A DNA stretch of 46,173 nucleotides, taken from Candidatus Aceula lacicola. Lineage in GTDB: Bacteria; Omnitrophota; Gorgyraeia; Zapsychrales; Aceulaceae. The position numbers and the translations under genes are program-made. This document shows positions 6,837 through 15,565 of the stretch, one piece after another (within the stretch, counting starts at the first letter, position 1; every line of letters starts with the position of its first letter). Below the pieces are notes generated by a model, which saw nothing but the letters and a program-made list of their open reading frames with translations, did no database searches and was not told where the DNA came from. The stretch lies in NCBI GenBank assembly GCA_030765785.1, contig JAVCCC010000029.1:1-46173 (forward strand), given 5' to 3'.

Positions 6837-9800
6837 ATGATTGTTTGCCTAGAGAAATCCAGACAAAAACTTCCGTCTAAAATTGTTTCTATTTTTATTG
6901 CTATCTGTTTTCTTTTTAGCTCTATTGCACCGGCTTACGCCCAGAGTCTGTCCGCGCTTCCTGTACCAGGGACCATGGTTGCTCCAACGCCTGGATTTTT
7001 TCCAGTTTTAGTTAGGGCTTTGGAGATTAATCCAGACAATCCTCTGCAGTTTGGTTTTATTGTGGATAATGGCGATACCGGTCTTGAGGGTGATGAGCTT
7101 ACCCGTGAAGCTAAAAAACTTATTCGCTATTTTTTAGCGTCTTTAACAACGCCAGAAAAGGATATGTGGGTCAACCTTTCTCCGTATGAACAGGATCGTA
7201 TTGTTTCTGAAAATTTAGGGCAAACACAAATGGGCCGAGATCTTTTGGCTCAAGATTATATTTTAAAGCAATTGACGGCTTCTTTAATTTATCCAGAAGA
7301 TGAATTAGGTAAAAAGTTTTGGGATAAAATTTATAAGGCCGCTTATGAGAAATTCGGCACAACTGACATTCCGTTGAATACGTTTAACAAGGTATGGATT
7401 GTGCCAAAAACAGCTAAAGTTTATGAGCATGACAATAAGGTCTTTGTTATTGAGAGTAAGCTTGAAGTTATGATGGAAGAAGATTATTTGTCCCTGATGG
7501 AAAATATGGGCAATAAATCAATTGGAGCCGATAAGCAAAGCGAATCAACATCAAAAGAGATAAGTGCAGTTTCGTCTTCGATTGTACGTGAAATTATTTT
7601 GCCAGAAATTGAAAAAGAGGTAAATCAGGGCAAGAATTTTGCCAGTCTTCGCCAGATTTATAATGCGATGATTTTGGCGGCTTGGTACAAGAATAATCTT
7701 AAAGAAAGTCTTTTAGGCAAGGTGTATGTTGATCAAGGAAAAACCAAGGGCATTGAACTTAATGACAAGCAGGCGAATCAAAAAATTTACGACCAGTATC
7801 TAGAAGCCTTTAAAAAAGGCGTGTATGACTATATTAAGGTAGAGAGCGATCCTCAAACAGGAAGAAATATTCCAAGAAAATATTTCTCTGGTGGCGTTGT
7901 TTCTGTTTCCTCAAGCGGTGTTCCTTTGAGTGGCATGGTGCAGAATGTTGTGCCATACGCAAGAGATATAGTTCAAAAAGGGGATGTGAATCGCTATAAT
8001 ATTGGCCTTGTTGAGAATACAGATGATGTCATCAGCTCGGGCATAAAGAAAAAGAAAGCCCTTCCCGGGCAGGCTGTATTTGCGATGGGAGCTTTAAATG
8101 CCTACAACAATCGTTTCAAAGATAACCCCGCAACTATCCCAGCATCAAAAAGAAAAGAAATGGAGTGGCCGTCGGTTCTTAAAGATCCGGATAATGCGGT
8201 TAATATAGCTATTTCTGGTATCGGAGCAATTGGAAAACTTTTGATCCGACAATGGCGTCTTTATAACAACCCCAACATGAATGTCGTTGCCATTATTGGC
8301 AAGTTAGCAGATCCAAGAAAATCAGAAGACGAAAATCTTCAGTACCAGCTAGCAAATGCAAAAGACATTGTTGAAAAAACAAAGTTTAGCTCAGCTCACG
8401 GAAAGTTTGATGCTGCGGAATTAGAGGCCGGCATAGATGATAAAGGTGTCTTTATCAAGATTGACCCAGACACATCCCGAGAAAAACGTATCAGCGTTGT
8501 TGATAGGCAAAAAGACGCTGCTAATTATCCATGGAAATCACTCGATGTTGATATTCTTATTGAGGCTTCGGGTAATGCCACAGAAGTGTCCCAAGCCCGC
8601 AAGCATGTCGAGGCAGGTGCCAAGCGCGTTCTTATTGCTGCTCCTGGTAAAGGGGTAGAAGGTACGTACGTTGTTGGCGTTAACGAAGAAAAATTTGATC
8701 CAACAGACCCCAAGCAAGTTGTTGTGTCTAATGCATCTTGCACCACCAATGCCATTGCTCCGGCGATGAGTGTTGTTGAAAAAATAGGCTTTGTGGCCGG
8801 AAGCATGAATTCAACCCATGCCGCAACAAACAACCAAAGGCTTTTGGATTTTTCGTTCCTTGCAAAAACTGAACAGGGATGGGGTGCGTTAAGAAATATT
8901 AGTCTCACCGGCACGGGAGCCTCTAAGGCTCTTAAGCAGTTAGGAAAGAGCCTATGGGCAAGAATGACAGGTTCGGCTTATCGCGTCGGCACAGCAACAG
9001 GTTCTGTTATAACGCTAGATTGGAAATTAATAGATCCGAATACAACCGTTGAAGATATTATTAAGGAATTTGAAGAAGCGCAAGACGGATATCTTAAGGG
9101 AATACTAAAAATAGATAATAGCCTTTCAACGCGAGACATTCTTGATACTACCGAGGGGGCTATTGTTTCAAGACAATCCATCAAGATTGTTAGAGACGGT
9201 GATGATGCCATGGCGCATGTCCAGATTTGGTATGACAATGAGTATGGATACACGACTCAGTTGATGAAAATGATTGATGAAATAGCAAAAAAGACGGAAA
9301 TGCAAAAGAACGGGGAAAAGATTATCATTAAAAAAGACGCCCCTGTTGAGCTTGCTCCTGTTGCTTTAGCAAAAGATATTGCAGAACCAGAAATTCCAGA
9401 TAACATTCTTGAAGTGCGCAAGCCAATCAAGACTCTTAAGCGTCCGGTTAAAGTTGGTCTCAATGGCCCGGGACGCGTGGGCCGGTTATTTATTCGCGAT
9501 TTAGTTGGAAATCCAAATATTGATTTGGTGTCTATTCCTTATTCTAAACCTTCTGATTTAGCTAGAATGATAAGCATTGATACGGTTCATCGTAGACTTG
9601 ATGCAGATCTTGAGTTTAACGATACAGAGCGCTGGATTTCAATTAACGGAAAGAAAATTCACGTTCCTTATCGCTCTGTTGAACAACCAAGTATTGAAGA
9701 GATTCTTGATGAGCTTGGTGTTGATAAAACACGTGAGGACATTAGTGTAGATAGTAAAAAAGGAATTCTTAAAGTTGGAAAAAAAGAGCTTCGTATTTGG

Positions 9801-12800
9801 TCCGAGAGGCCAACAGAGCCGGCTGACATTGATTGGTCCGCTGACGGCGCAGAAATCGTTATTGATGCTACAGGCAAGTATGTTGAGCCAGGAATGCTCG
9901 CAGGCCATTTAGGCGGAACTGTTAAAAAAGTTATTTTAGCAGCCCCTGCCAAAAGTCTCAAAGAGCCAGGAGCTCCGGGAATTGATGGCACATTTGTCTA
10001 TGGTGTTAATGAAAAAGATTTTGATGCCAGAAAACAGGCGAGCCTATCCAATGCCTCTTGCACGACGAATGCATTAGCCCCTGTTGTTAAGGTTATCCAG
10101 GATGTTTTTGGTGTCAAGATCGGGATGATGTCAACAACGCATTCTGAAACTGTAAGCTATTCTAATCTTGACTCACGCAAAAAAAGCGCAAGCAGAGAGC
10201 CAGGCAGTCCGGATAATATTACTTTAACAACAACAGGCGCAGCCAAGGCATTAGGCCTTGTTATCAAGGAGCTTAAAGGTAAGCTTGATGGTGATGCTTT
10301 GCGCGTCCCTTCACCTGATGGTTCTATTATCAATTTAACTATCGAAACTAAAAAACCTGTTAAAGATGCTGCTACATTAAATAAAGTTTTAAAAATAGCG
10401 TCCGAGGGTTACCTTAAAGGCCTTCTCGCTGTTGAAAAAATAGAAACCGTCAAGCATGTTATTGGAAGACTTGAGGCAGCTGTTGTTGCCGAGCAAGGAA
10501 CATCTGTTCAGCAGCTCCCTAACGGAGGAAGTCTTATAAAAATACATATTTTCTACGATAATGAAAGAGGTTACAATGCTCAGCTTATCCGTTTCACGGA
10601 ATATGTTGGTCAAGAAAGCCTCGCGGCAGGAGTTCTCCTGGCCAAAGTTAGCTCCGCTATTCCAGGAAAAGATTTTGCGGATGTTGAATCGTTCTCGATT
10701 AATATGCCAGAAAATGAAATACGCACTCTTATTGAAATTGAAGGTGGACTAAAGATAAAAGAGATTCGTTCGTCAGACTCAAGAAAAGTGAAGAGCGATG
10801 ACGATGCGGTTCGCTATCTCTATGGCACTGGGAATACTGTTCGCAAAGATCATGACACGTTAGATGTTATTTTTGAGTCAGACAAGGTGGGTGCTTTTGT
10901 TGAATACAAAAGAGACAATGAAGCAGGTTTATGGAAACGTGTTCGCGTTAGCTCAAATATTGCTGCTACTAAAGAGGATGCTCTTCAAAGCAAAGTGATC
11001 GAAATTCTTCCGTCTCATGGCTTAAGTCCAAGAATAAAGGGCAAAGACGAAATTAAACGCTTTTTAGAAGGAAAGCGTGATCGTTCTGGTCTTAGTATTA
11101 TGGGGATTTTACGTCAACTCGAAACTGATTACGGCATTGAGCGTATTGATATTCAACCAGTCCCCCTTCGCGGAACGGTTGCAGAATTTATTAACTATAT
11201 TTCTAAGAATGCAAAGATCAACAGTTCCAGCAGAGAGCGAACTGAGAATATGATTAGGCAGGCTGTCGTGAAGGTTTCACCAAAAAAGTCAGTTGAGTTA
11301 GTTTCCCAGATTGATCTTGCAAAAACACCTGAAGATTATGGCATAGATTCTGACAATTTCATGTTTCTTTCTTATGAGATCGAAAGACTTTATGGAGTTG
11401 AGGTTGATGATGCCTTTTTGCAAATGCCAATCAATGAACTTGTTTATGTTGTTGAGACAAAGAATTTAAGAATTCCAGCGGAAAATATTATTAGCGATTC
11501 TTTTAGTCAAAAAACTTTTAAAATCGATAATAAAATGCGTACTTTTGATGGACAAATCACAAGCTTGTATTCGCCGAAAGTAGATCAAACTTTAAAGGTC
11601 CGTTCTATTGGTGTAAACAGGGATGTCGTGGAAGCATACATAGAAGAGGGAAATACTTTAGATGAAGAAGCAATGATGTTTAATCCGCCTGAAGGTGTAG
11701 TTGAGATTAAAAGCGATATGGTTCTCGGGGTTGTTCGAAATGAGATTTTAAGAAGAGGGCTTGATAGTGTTAGAGAGAAATTTCAAGGACCTATTATTAA
11801 GACAATGGTCGGGCGAACAATATCAGGAAAGGACGCAGTAGTCAGCTCCACGCTGACTTCTGAGCAAGAAAAACAGATAAACGCTGTCTTCAAGAATTTA
11901 ATAGCTTCTGATATCCTAGAATTAATGACTGAAGAGGAGCAAATGTTTGTTGATTCAGCTAAGGATTTCGCTCAAAGATATCTTTTGCCTAACAGATTGT
12001 ATTGGGATGAAGAAGGCGCGAAGAATGAGAATGGAAAAATTATTCTTCCTGAGGGCTATCAAGAAGCCTTGGATAAATTTAGCGAATTAGGTTTTATGAG
12101 CCTTATTATTCCAGAAGCGTATGGTGGTATGGGAATGGATTTTTCAGTTATTTATCGAGTGATTCTTGAGCTGGCTAAAGCCTCTCCGAGTTTTTCCGTA
12201 ACTATTGCGGTCAATACATCTGTTATTGCTGCGATTATGGAGCATGGCACAGACGAGCAGAAGGAGAAATATTTACCTTTAATAGCTGAAGGAAAATCGC
12301 ATGGTGCTATGGTTATTACTGAGCCTGAGGCGGGATCTGATGTGCAAGCGATAACGCTCAAAGCGGAGGATCAGACAGATGATCTTATAGCTAAAGAAAA
12401 AGGTGAATTTTATATTCTCAATGGCACAAAGCATTTTATTACCTCTGTTGGTATCGCTGATGTTTACATTGTCTTGGCTGTTACAGGGAAAAAGCCCAAC
12501 GGCAGAAAAGAAATCAGCGCTTTTTTAGTCGATGCTAAAACTCCAGGAATATCCACAGGATCTGAGCTGCATCATAAGCTGGGACAAAAAGCTTCGCCGA
12601 CAGCTTTTTTAGGATTTGATAACGTTAAGGTTTCAAAAGATAATCTTCTTGGAAATCGCGGTAAGGGTATGGGTATTATTTTATCTATGTTAACAGACGG
12701 TCGGATTACCATTATGTCTTTGGCTGTCGGTATTGCCCAAGCAGCTTATGAAAACGCCGTGCAATTTGCTTCAGAAAGAAAACAATCAGGCAAGTATATC

Positions 12801-15146
12801 AATGAGCTTCCGGCTATTCAAAATAAGCTCGAAGAAATGGAGTGGGCGGTTTCGGCTGCGAAACTTTTGCTTAATTATACGGCCTCTATCAATGATGATT
12901 CGGCTGAAAATCTGGTCAAGAGAAGTGCCTTAGCATTAGCTGCTTCTTCGGGGAAAACATTTGCTGGCGAAACGGCTGAAAATGTGGCGGATCACGATAT
13001 TCAGATTCATGGAGGTCCTGGATATATGGTGGATTATATCCCTCAGCTGTTGTGGCGCGATGCTCGCATTACAACAATATACGAAGGGACATCAGAAATC
13101 CAGCGCTTAATCATTTTGGGTACGCTTTTGAATCTTTTTACCGAAAAGGAAAAAAGAGGAGGAGGAGTAACGGATATTGCGCAGATGGATATTTATACAA
13201 AATCTGTCAGCGATTATTTAAGTGTGAATTTGGAAAAAGAGACAGCCCCAGAAGAGCTTAAAGAAATGTATAAAGTAATTAAGACATTTGAGGTTGGATT
13301 GAATAAACAATTAATGGCTTTAAAGGATGATCCAAATAATAAAGTGTACGAAAAAACTATAAGTGATCTATTCACTTATTGGACCATTGCGCGTCTTACG
13401 CTTTTGGTGACGCTAAAACTTAATGAAGAGGAGCTTAATTCAGTTGCGTCCATTTCCAAGCTTCGCGACAAATATCAAGAACATGCTCGCGTCGCTACAG
13501 AAAAGCTTCCGATTGCCTGGCGTCTTTACAAGCAGCAGCAGAAAACAGTGGCAAGACGTCCTGATACTGCTATTAGCTCGGGGATTGTTATTGATTGTCT
13601 TTCTGGAAGATTTGATGTTAATTATCTTGTTTCAAAAATTACGACAAAAATGAAAGATTTTTCGTATTTTGAAATCAAAGAAGATAGTTATTTAGATCAA
13701 TTTGTTGAATTGGGCGCGGGCGTTGTCGTTCAAGACTTTGCGGAAGGAATAAAGCTGAATAAAAATGATGAATTAATTCTAGGATTTCGGAAAAAAGGAG
13801 AAGAAGGTAAGGAGTTTCCTTATTTTATTAAGATAAAGCAATCTGATTTTAAAATTACTATTGATTTGCCGAAGATAGATGTGGCTGCAGGAGAAGCGGT
13901 TGTTCAGATGTTTGAGGAGATGCTTAAGAGCGCCAGCTCTACGGTAGTCTTTCAAGATAAAGTTGAGGCGAACAGCGTATACGATGTAGTTGCTTATATC
14001 CGAAATTCCAAAAAAGGTAATTATGGAATTCCTTACGAGATCAATCTTTATGGCAGTGATCACTTCATGAAGGGCAATGGCTTTCCTGGCAATGTAAGAA
14101 AAGGAAAGTTTAATGAATTTTTTGATAAGGAGAAAAGTGAAAATTGGCATCTGACCAAAGAGGAAGAAGTTGCTTCAATTGTTTTTATTTTTAAGGTTAA
14201 GCAGGGTCATGATGGTGTTGAATTTTATGAGAAACAAACAACGATTACTGCCACACGTGTAGCTGGCACAAATTTTTGGAAGCTTGAGGGTGAGGGCGAA
14301 TGGGACAGAAAGGTGGTAGGATTTAAAATTGCTAAAACAAAAATGAGAGAAGCTGCCCAAATTATGGGAGGCCAACCAGCTATCAAGGTTGTGGAAGCTT
14401 TTAAGCCTATATTGAATGATATTTTTGAGATTAAGGATAGTTCTATTCAGGTTACTATTGGTGAAGGACAGAAATCTCTAAAAGTTCAAACACCATCCGT
14501 AGATTCAGAATGGAAAGGTGGGCTTGAAGAATGGTCCTTAGAGAAATGGACGGAAAAGAAAGCAAAAATCAGTTCGAATGTTGTTCTTGATAGGATGAAT
14601 AAACAAATAGGAGAGAAGATTTCTAAAGGTTTGAGTCCGGAACAAGCTCAACAAAAGGCTATGGAGTTGGTTAAAGGCCTTAAAGCTGGTTCTCTCGGTG
14701 GCAACTTCTTTGATTCTTACAATAACTTTGGAATTGGTTATCGTTTTATGATTTTTGATGGATCTTGGCGAGCGGTGACAGTATATGATGCAAAAGACAG
14801 AGTGAATATTGATGCAAATAAAGCTAAAAAGTATACGGAAAAAACCAGCTCGGCTTTTCCTGTTGGCGGTATCAATTTGGATTCAGGGCTTCTTGATCTT
14901 CAGATTGAGCGTGACGGAAACGGCGTGCCGCTTCCTGTATCGCAGCAGCCAATCGAGACAATGAACATACAGGGTTTTTCATTTTACATTATGAGCATTA
15001 CTCCTGTGGCAAGTCTATTTTTGCTTTCAGGGATTTTTGATCCAAATAAGAAAGAGGCGAGTTTAGATCTTGATCAGGATTTGCAAGCTAAACTTTCAGA
15101 TAGGTTTCAGGCAGAGGAACCACGAAGAGTGAGTGCGTTAAGTTAA
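6837..15146 (+). CDS. Giant exported multidomain protein: Omnitrophota N-terminal region, two GAPDH modules, two ACP-like segments, acyl-CoA dehydrogenase module, unknown C-terminus
   Basis: This is one uninterrupted 2,769-residue frame. Residues 1-35 form a Sec signal peptide ending in AYA. About 36-350 is a helical region of the type opening very large Omnitrophota proteins (LPVPGTMVAPTPGFFP is typical). GAPDH-1 spans about 450-820, with nucleotide loop SGIGAIG, Cys635 in SNASCTTNA, His661 and WYDNEYGY. GAPDH-2 spans about 866-1262, with NGPGRVG, Cys1075, His1102 and FYDNERGY. Two ACP-like segments lie near 1400-1455 and 1480-1545; the second keeps a Ser (1505) in GIDSDNF. The acyl-CoA dehydrogenase module spans about 1697-2096, with Glu2083 in IYEGTSEIQ as the expected catalytic base. 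About 2100-2769 is unassigned and ends with a hydrophobic stretch (2711-2734) and a charged tail. Catalytic residues look intact, so activity is possible, but NAD, FAD and CoA are not expected outside the cytoplasm. Processing into separate enzymes or a structural role are alternatives. Start and Shine-Dalgarno are clear. Confidence 0.9.
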   Translation: MIVCLEKSRQKLPSKIVSIFIAICFLFSSIAPAYAQSLSALPVPGTMVAPTPGFFPVLVRALEINPDNPLQFGFIVDNGDTGLEGDELTREAKKLIRYFLASLTTPEKDMWVNLSPYEQDRIVSENLGQTQMGRDLLAQDYILKQLTASLIYPEDELGKKFWDKIYKAAYEKFGTTDIPLNTFNKVWIVPKTAKVYEHDNKVFVIESKLEVMMEEDYLSLMENMGNKSIGADKQSESTSKEISAVSSSIVREIILPEIEKEVNQGKNFASLRQIYNAMILAAWYKNNLKESLLGKVYVDQGKTKGIELNDKQANQKIYDQYLEAFKKGVYDYIKVESDPQTGRNIPRKYFSGGVVSVSSSGVPLSGMVQNVVPYARDIVQKGDVNRYNIGLVENTDDVISSGIKKKKALPGQAVFAMGALNAYNNRFKDNPATIPASKRKEMEWPSVLKDPDNAVNIAISGIGAIGKLLIRQWRLYNNPNMNVVAIIGKLADPRKSEDENLQYQLANAKDIVEKTKFSSAHGKFDAAELEAGIDDKGVFIKIDPDTSREKRISVVDRQKDAANYPWKSLDVDILIEASGNATEVSQARKHVEAGAKRVLIAAPGKGVEGTYVVGVNEEKFDPTDPKQVVVSNASCTTNAIAPAMSVVEKIGFVAGSMNSTHAATNNQRLLDFSFLAKTEQGWGALRNISLTGTGASKALKQLGKSLWARMTGSAYRVGTATGSVITLDWKLIDPNTTVEDIIKEFEEAQDGYLKGILKIDNSLSTRDILDTTEGAIVSRQSIKIVRDGDDAMAHVQIWYDNEYGYTTQLMKMIDEIAKKTEMQKNGEKIIIKKDAPVELAPVALAKDIAEPEIPDNILEVRKPIKTLKRPVKVGLNGPGRVGRLFIRDLVGNPNIDLVSIPYSKPSDLARMISIDTVHRRLDADLEFNDTERWISINGKKIHVPYRSVEQPSIEEILDELGVDKTREDISVDSKKGILKVGKKELRIWSERPTEPADIDWSADGAEIVIDATGKYVEPGMLAGHLGGTVKKVILAAPAKSLKEPGAPGIDGTFVYGVNEKDFDARKQASLSNASCTTNALAPVVKVIQDVFGVKIGMMSTTHSETVSYSNLDSRKKSASREPGSPDNITLTTTGAAKALGLVIKELKGKLDGDALRVPSPDGSIINLTIETKKPVKDAATLNKVLKIASEGYLKGLLAVEKIETVKHVIGRLEAAVVAEQGTSVQQLPNGGSLIKIHIFYDNERGYNAQLIRFTEYVGQESLAAGVLLAKVSSAIPGKDFADVESFSINMPENEIRTLIEIEGGLKIKEIRSSDSRKVKSDDDAVRYLYGTGNTVRKDHDTLDVIFESDKVGAFVEYKRDNEAGLWKRVRVSSNIAATKEDALQSKVIEILPSHGLSPRIKGKDEIKRFLEGKRDRSGLSIMGILRQLETDYGIERIDIQPVPLRGTVAEFINYISKNAKINSSSRERTENMIRQAVVKVSPKKSVELVSQIDLAKTPEDYGIDSDNFMFLSYEIERLYGVEVDDAFLQMPINELVYVVETKNLRIPAENIISDSFSQKTFKIDNKMRTFDGQITSLYSPKVDQTLKVRSIGVNRDVVEAYIEEGNTLDEEAMMFNPPEGVVEIKSDMVLGVVRNEILRRGLDSVREKFQGPIIKTMVGRTISGKDAVVSSTLTSEQEKQINAVFKNLIASDILELMTEEEQMFVDSAKDFAQRYLLPNRLYWDEEGAKNENGKIILPEGYQEALDKFSELGFMSLIIPEAYGGMGMDFSVIYRVILELAKASPSFSVTIAVNTSVIAAIMEHGTDEQKEKYLPLIAEGKSHGAMVITEPEAGSDVQAITLKAEDQTDDLIAKEKGEFYILNGTKHFITSVGIADVYIVLAVTGKKPNGRKEISAFLVDAKTPGISTGSELHHKLGQKASPTAFLGFDNVKVSKDNLLGNRGKGMGIILSMLTDGRITIMSLAVGIAQAAYENAVQFASERKQSGKYINELPAIQNKLEEMEWAVSAAKLLLNYTASINDDSAENLVKRSALALAASSGKTFAGETAENVADHDIQIHGGPGYMVDYIPQLLWRDARITTIYEGTSEIQRLIILGTLLNLFTEKEKRGGGVTDIAQMDIYTKSVSDYLSVNLEKETAPEELKEMYKVIKTFEVGLNKQLMALKDDPNNKVYEKTISDLFTYWTIARLTLLVTLKLNEEELNSVASISKLRDKYQEHARVATEKLPIAWRLYKQQQKTVARRPDTAISSGIVIDCLSGRFDVNYLVSKITTKMKDFSYFEIKEDSYLDQFVELGAGVVVQDFAEGIKLNKNDELILGFRKKGEEGKEFPYFIKIKQSDFKITIDLPKIDVAAGEAVVQMFEEMLKSASSTVVFQDKVEANSVYDVVAYIRNSKKGNYGIPYEINLYGSDHFMKGNGFPGNVRKGKFNEFFDKEKSENWHLTKEEEVASIVFIFKVKQGHDGVEFYEKQTTITATRVAGTNFWKLEGEGEWDRKVVGFKIAKTKMREAAQIMGGQPAIKVVEAFKPILNDIFEIKDSSIQVTIGEGQKSLKVQTPSVDSEWKGGLEEWSLEKWTEKKAKISSNVVLDRMNKQIGEKISKGLSPEQAQQKAMELVKGLKAGSLGGNFFDSYNNFGIGYRFMIFDGSWRAVTVYDAKDRVNIDANKAKKYTEKTSSAFPVGGINLDSGLLDLQIERDGNGVPLPVSQQPIETMNIQGFSFYIMSITPVASLFLLSGIFDPNKKEASLDLDQDLQAKLSDRFQAEEPRRVSALS

Positions 15147-15165
15147 TAGGGTAGGTTTTTTGAGT

Positions 15166-15197
15166 GGGCCCCCGGATTTCCGGGGGCCCTTTTTTTT
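15166..15197 (+). terminator. Strong intrinsic terminator after the giant gene
   Basis: A perfect 10-base-pair GC-rich stem GGGCCCCCGG/CCGGGGGCCC with an ATTT loop, followed by eight T. It lies 19 bases after the stop of the giant gene and separates it from the next transcription unit. Confidence 0.95.
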
Positions 15198-15225
15198 GGC
15201 TCAAAAATCAAGTTTATGTTATAAT
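15196..15225 (+). promoter_or_regulatory. Promoter for the zinc-ribbon/M20/DUF3108/trpBA run
   Basis: TTGGCT (15196-15201), an 18-base spacer and a consensus TATAAT (15220-15225), 34 bases upstream of the start at 15260. It follows the terminator immediately. Confidence 0.65.
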
Positions 15226-15259
15226 GCTCCAATATTTGATTATTTGAAAAGGAAAAAAT

Positions 15260-15565
15260 ATGAGTGAAAAATTAATACGTATTTATAAAAAATTTCATAC
15301 CGATGAAATCAAAGAACACGTCTTGGTTTGTGGCGACTTATTCGCGAATTGTTCAAAATGTAATGCTGTTGGGATTAAGACCAGTGCTGATAAGTGTCCT
15401 GAATGCTCAACACAATTTAAGTATGTGACTTTTCGAAACGTCAAAGGAAATATGCCAAAGATTCATAAACTGATTGATGAAAGATCAGATTTGATTTTTA
15501 TTGATTACGATGATTTTAAGCGCGCAACAGGCTCGCTCAAGATTGAAGGATTATTTAATGATTAA
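15260..15565 (+). CDS. Small zinc-ribbon-like protein of unknown function
   Basis: The protein has 101 residues. Two CxxC pairs, NCSKCNAVG and KCPECSTQF, about 16 residues apart, suggest a four-cysteine zinc ribbon between roughly residues 31 and 53. The remainder is charged, ending in a possible alpha/beta segment (DLIFIDYDDFKRATGSLK). I do not recognise a named family. AAAGGAAAAA precedes the ATG and a TATAAT promoter lies just upstream. Its last 8 bases overlap the start of the M20 peptidase gene, so the two are likely translated together. No membrane segment or signal peptide is present, so it should be cytoplasmic. Confidence 0.8.
   Translation: MSEKLIRIYKKFHTDEIKEHVLVCGDLFANCSKCNAVGIKTSADKCPECSTQFKYVTFRNVKGNMPKIHKLIDERSDLIFIDYDDFKRATGSLKIEGLFND

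Noticed and set aside
13779-14150. Minus-strand frame inside the C-terminal part of the giant gene
   Set aside because: Shadow frame without ribosome-binding site; the plus-strand frame is continuous through it.
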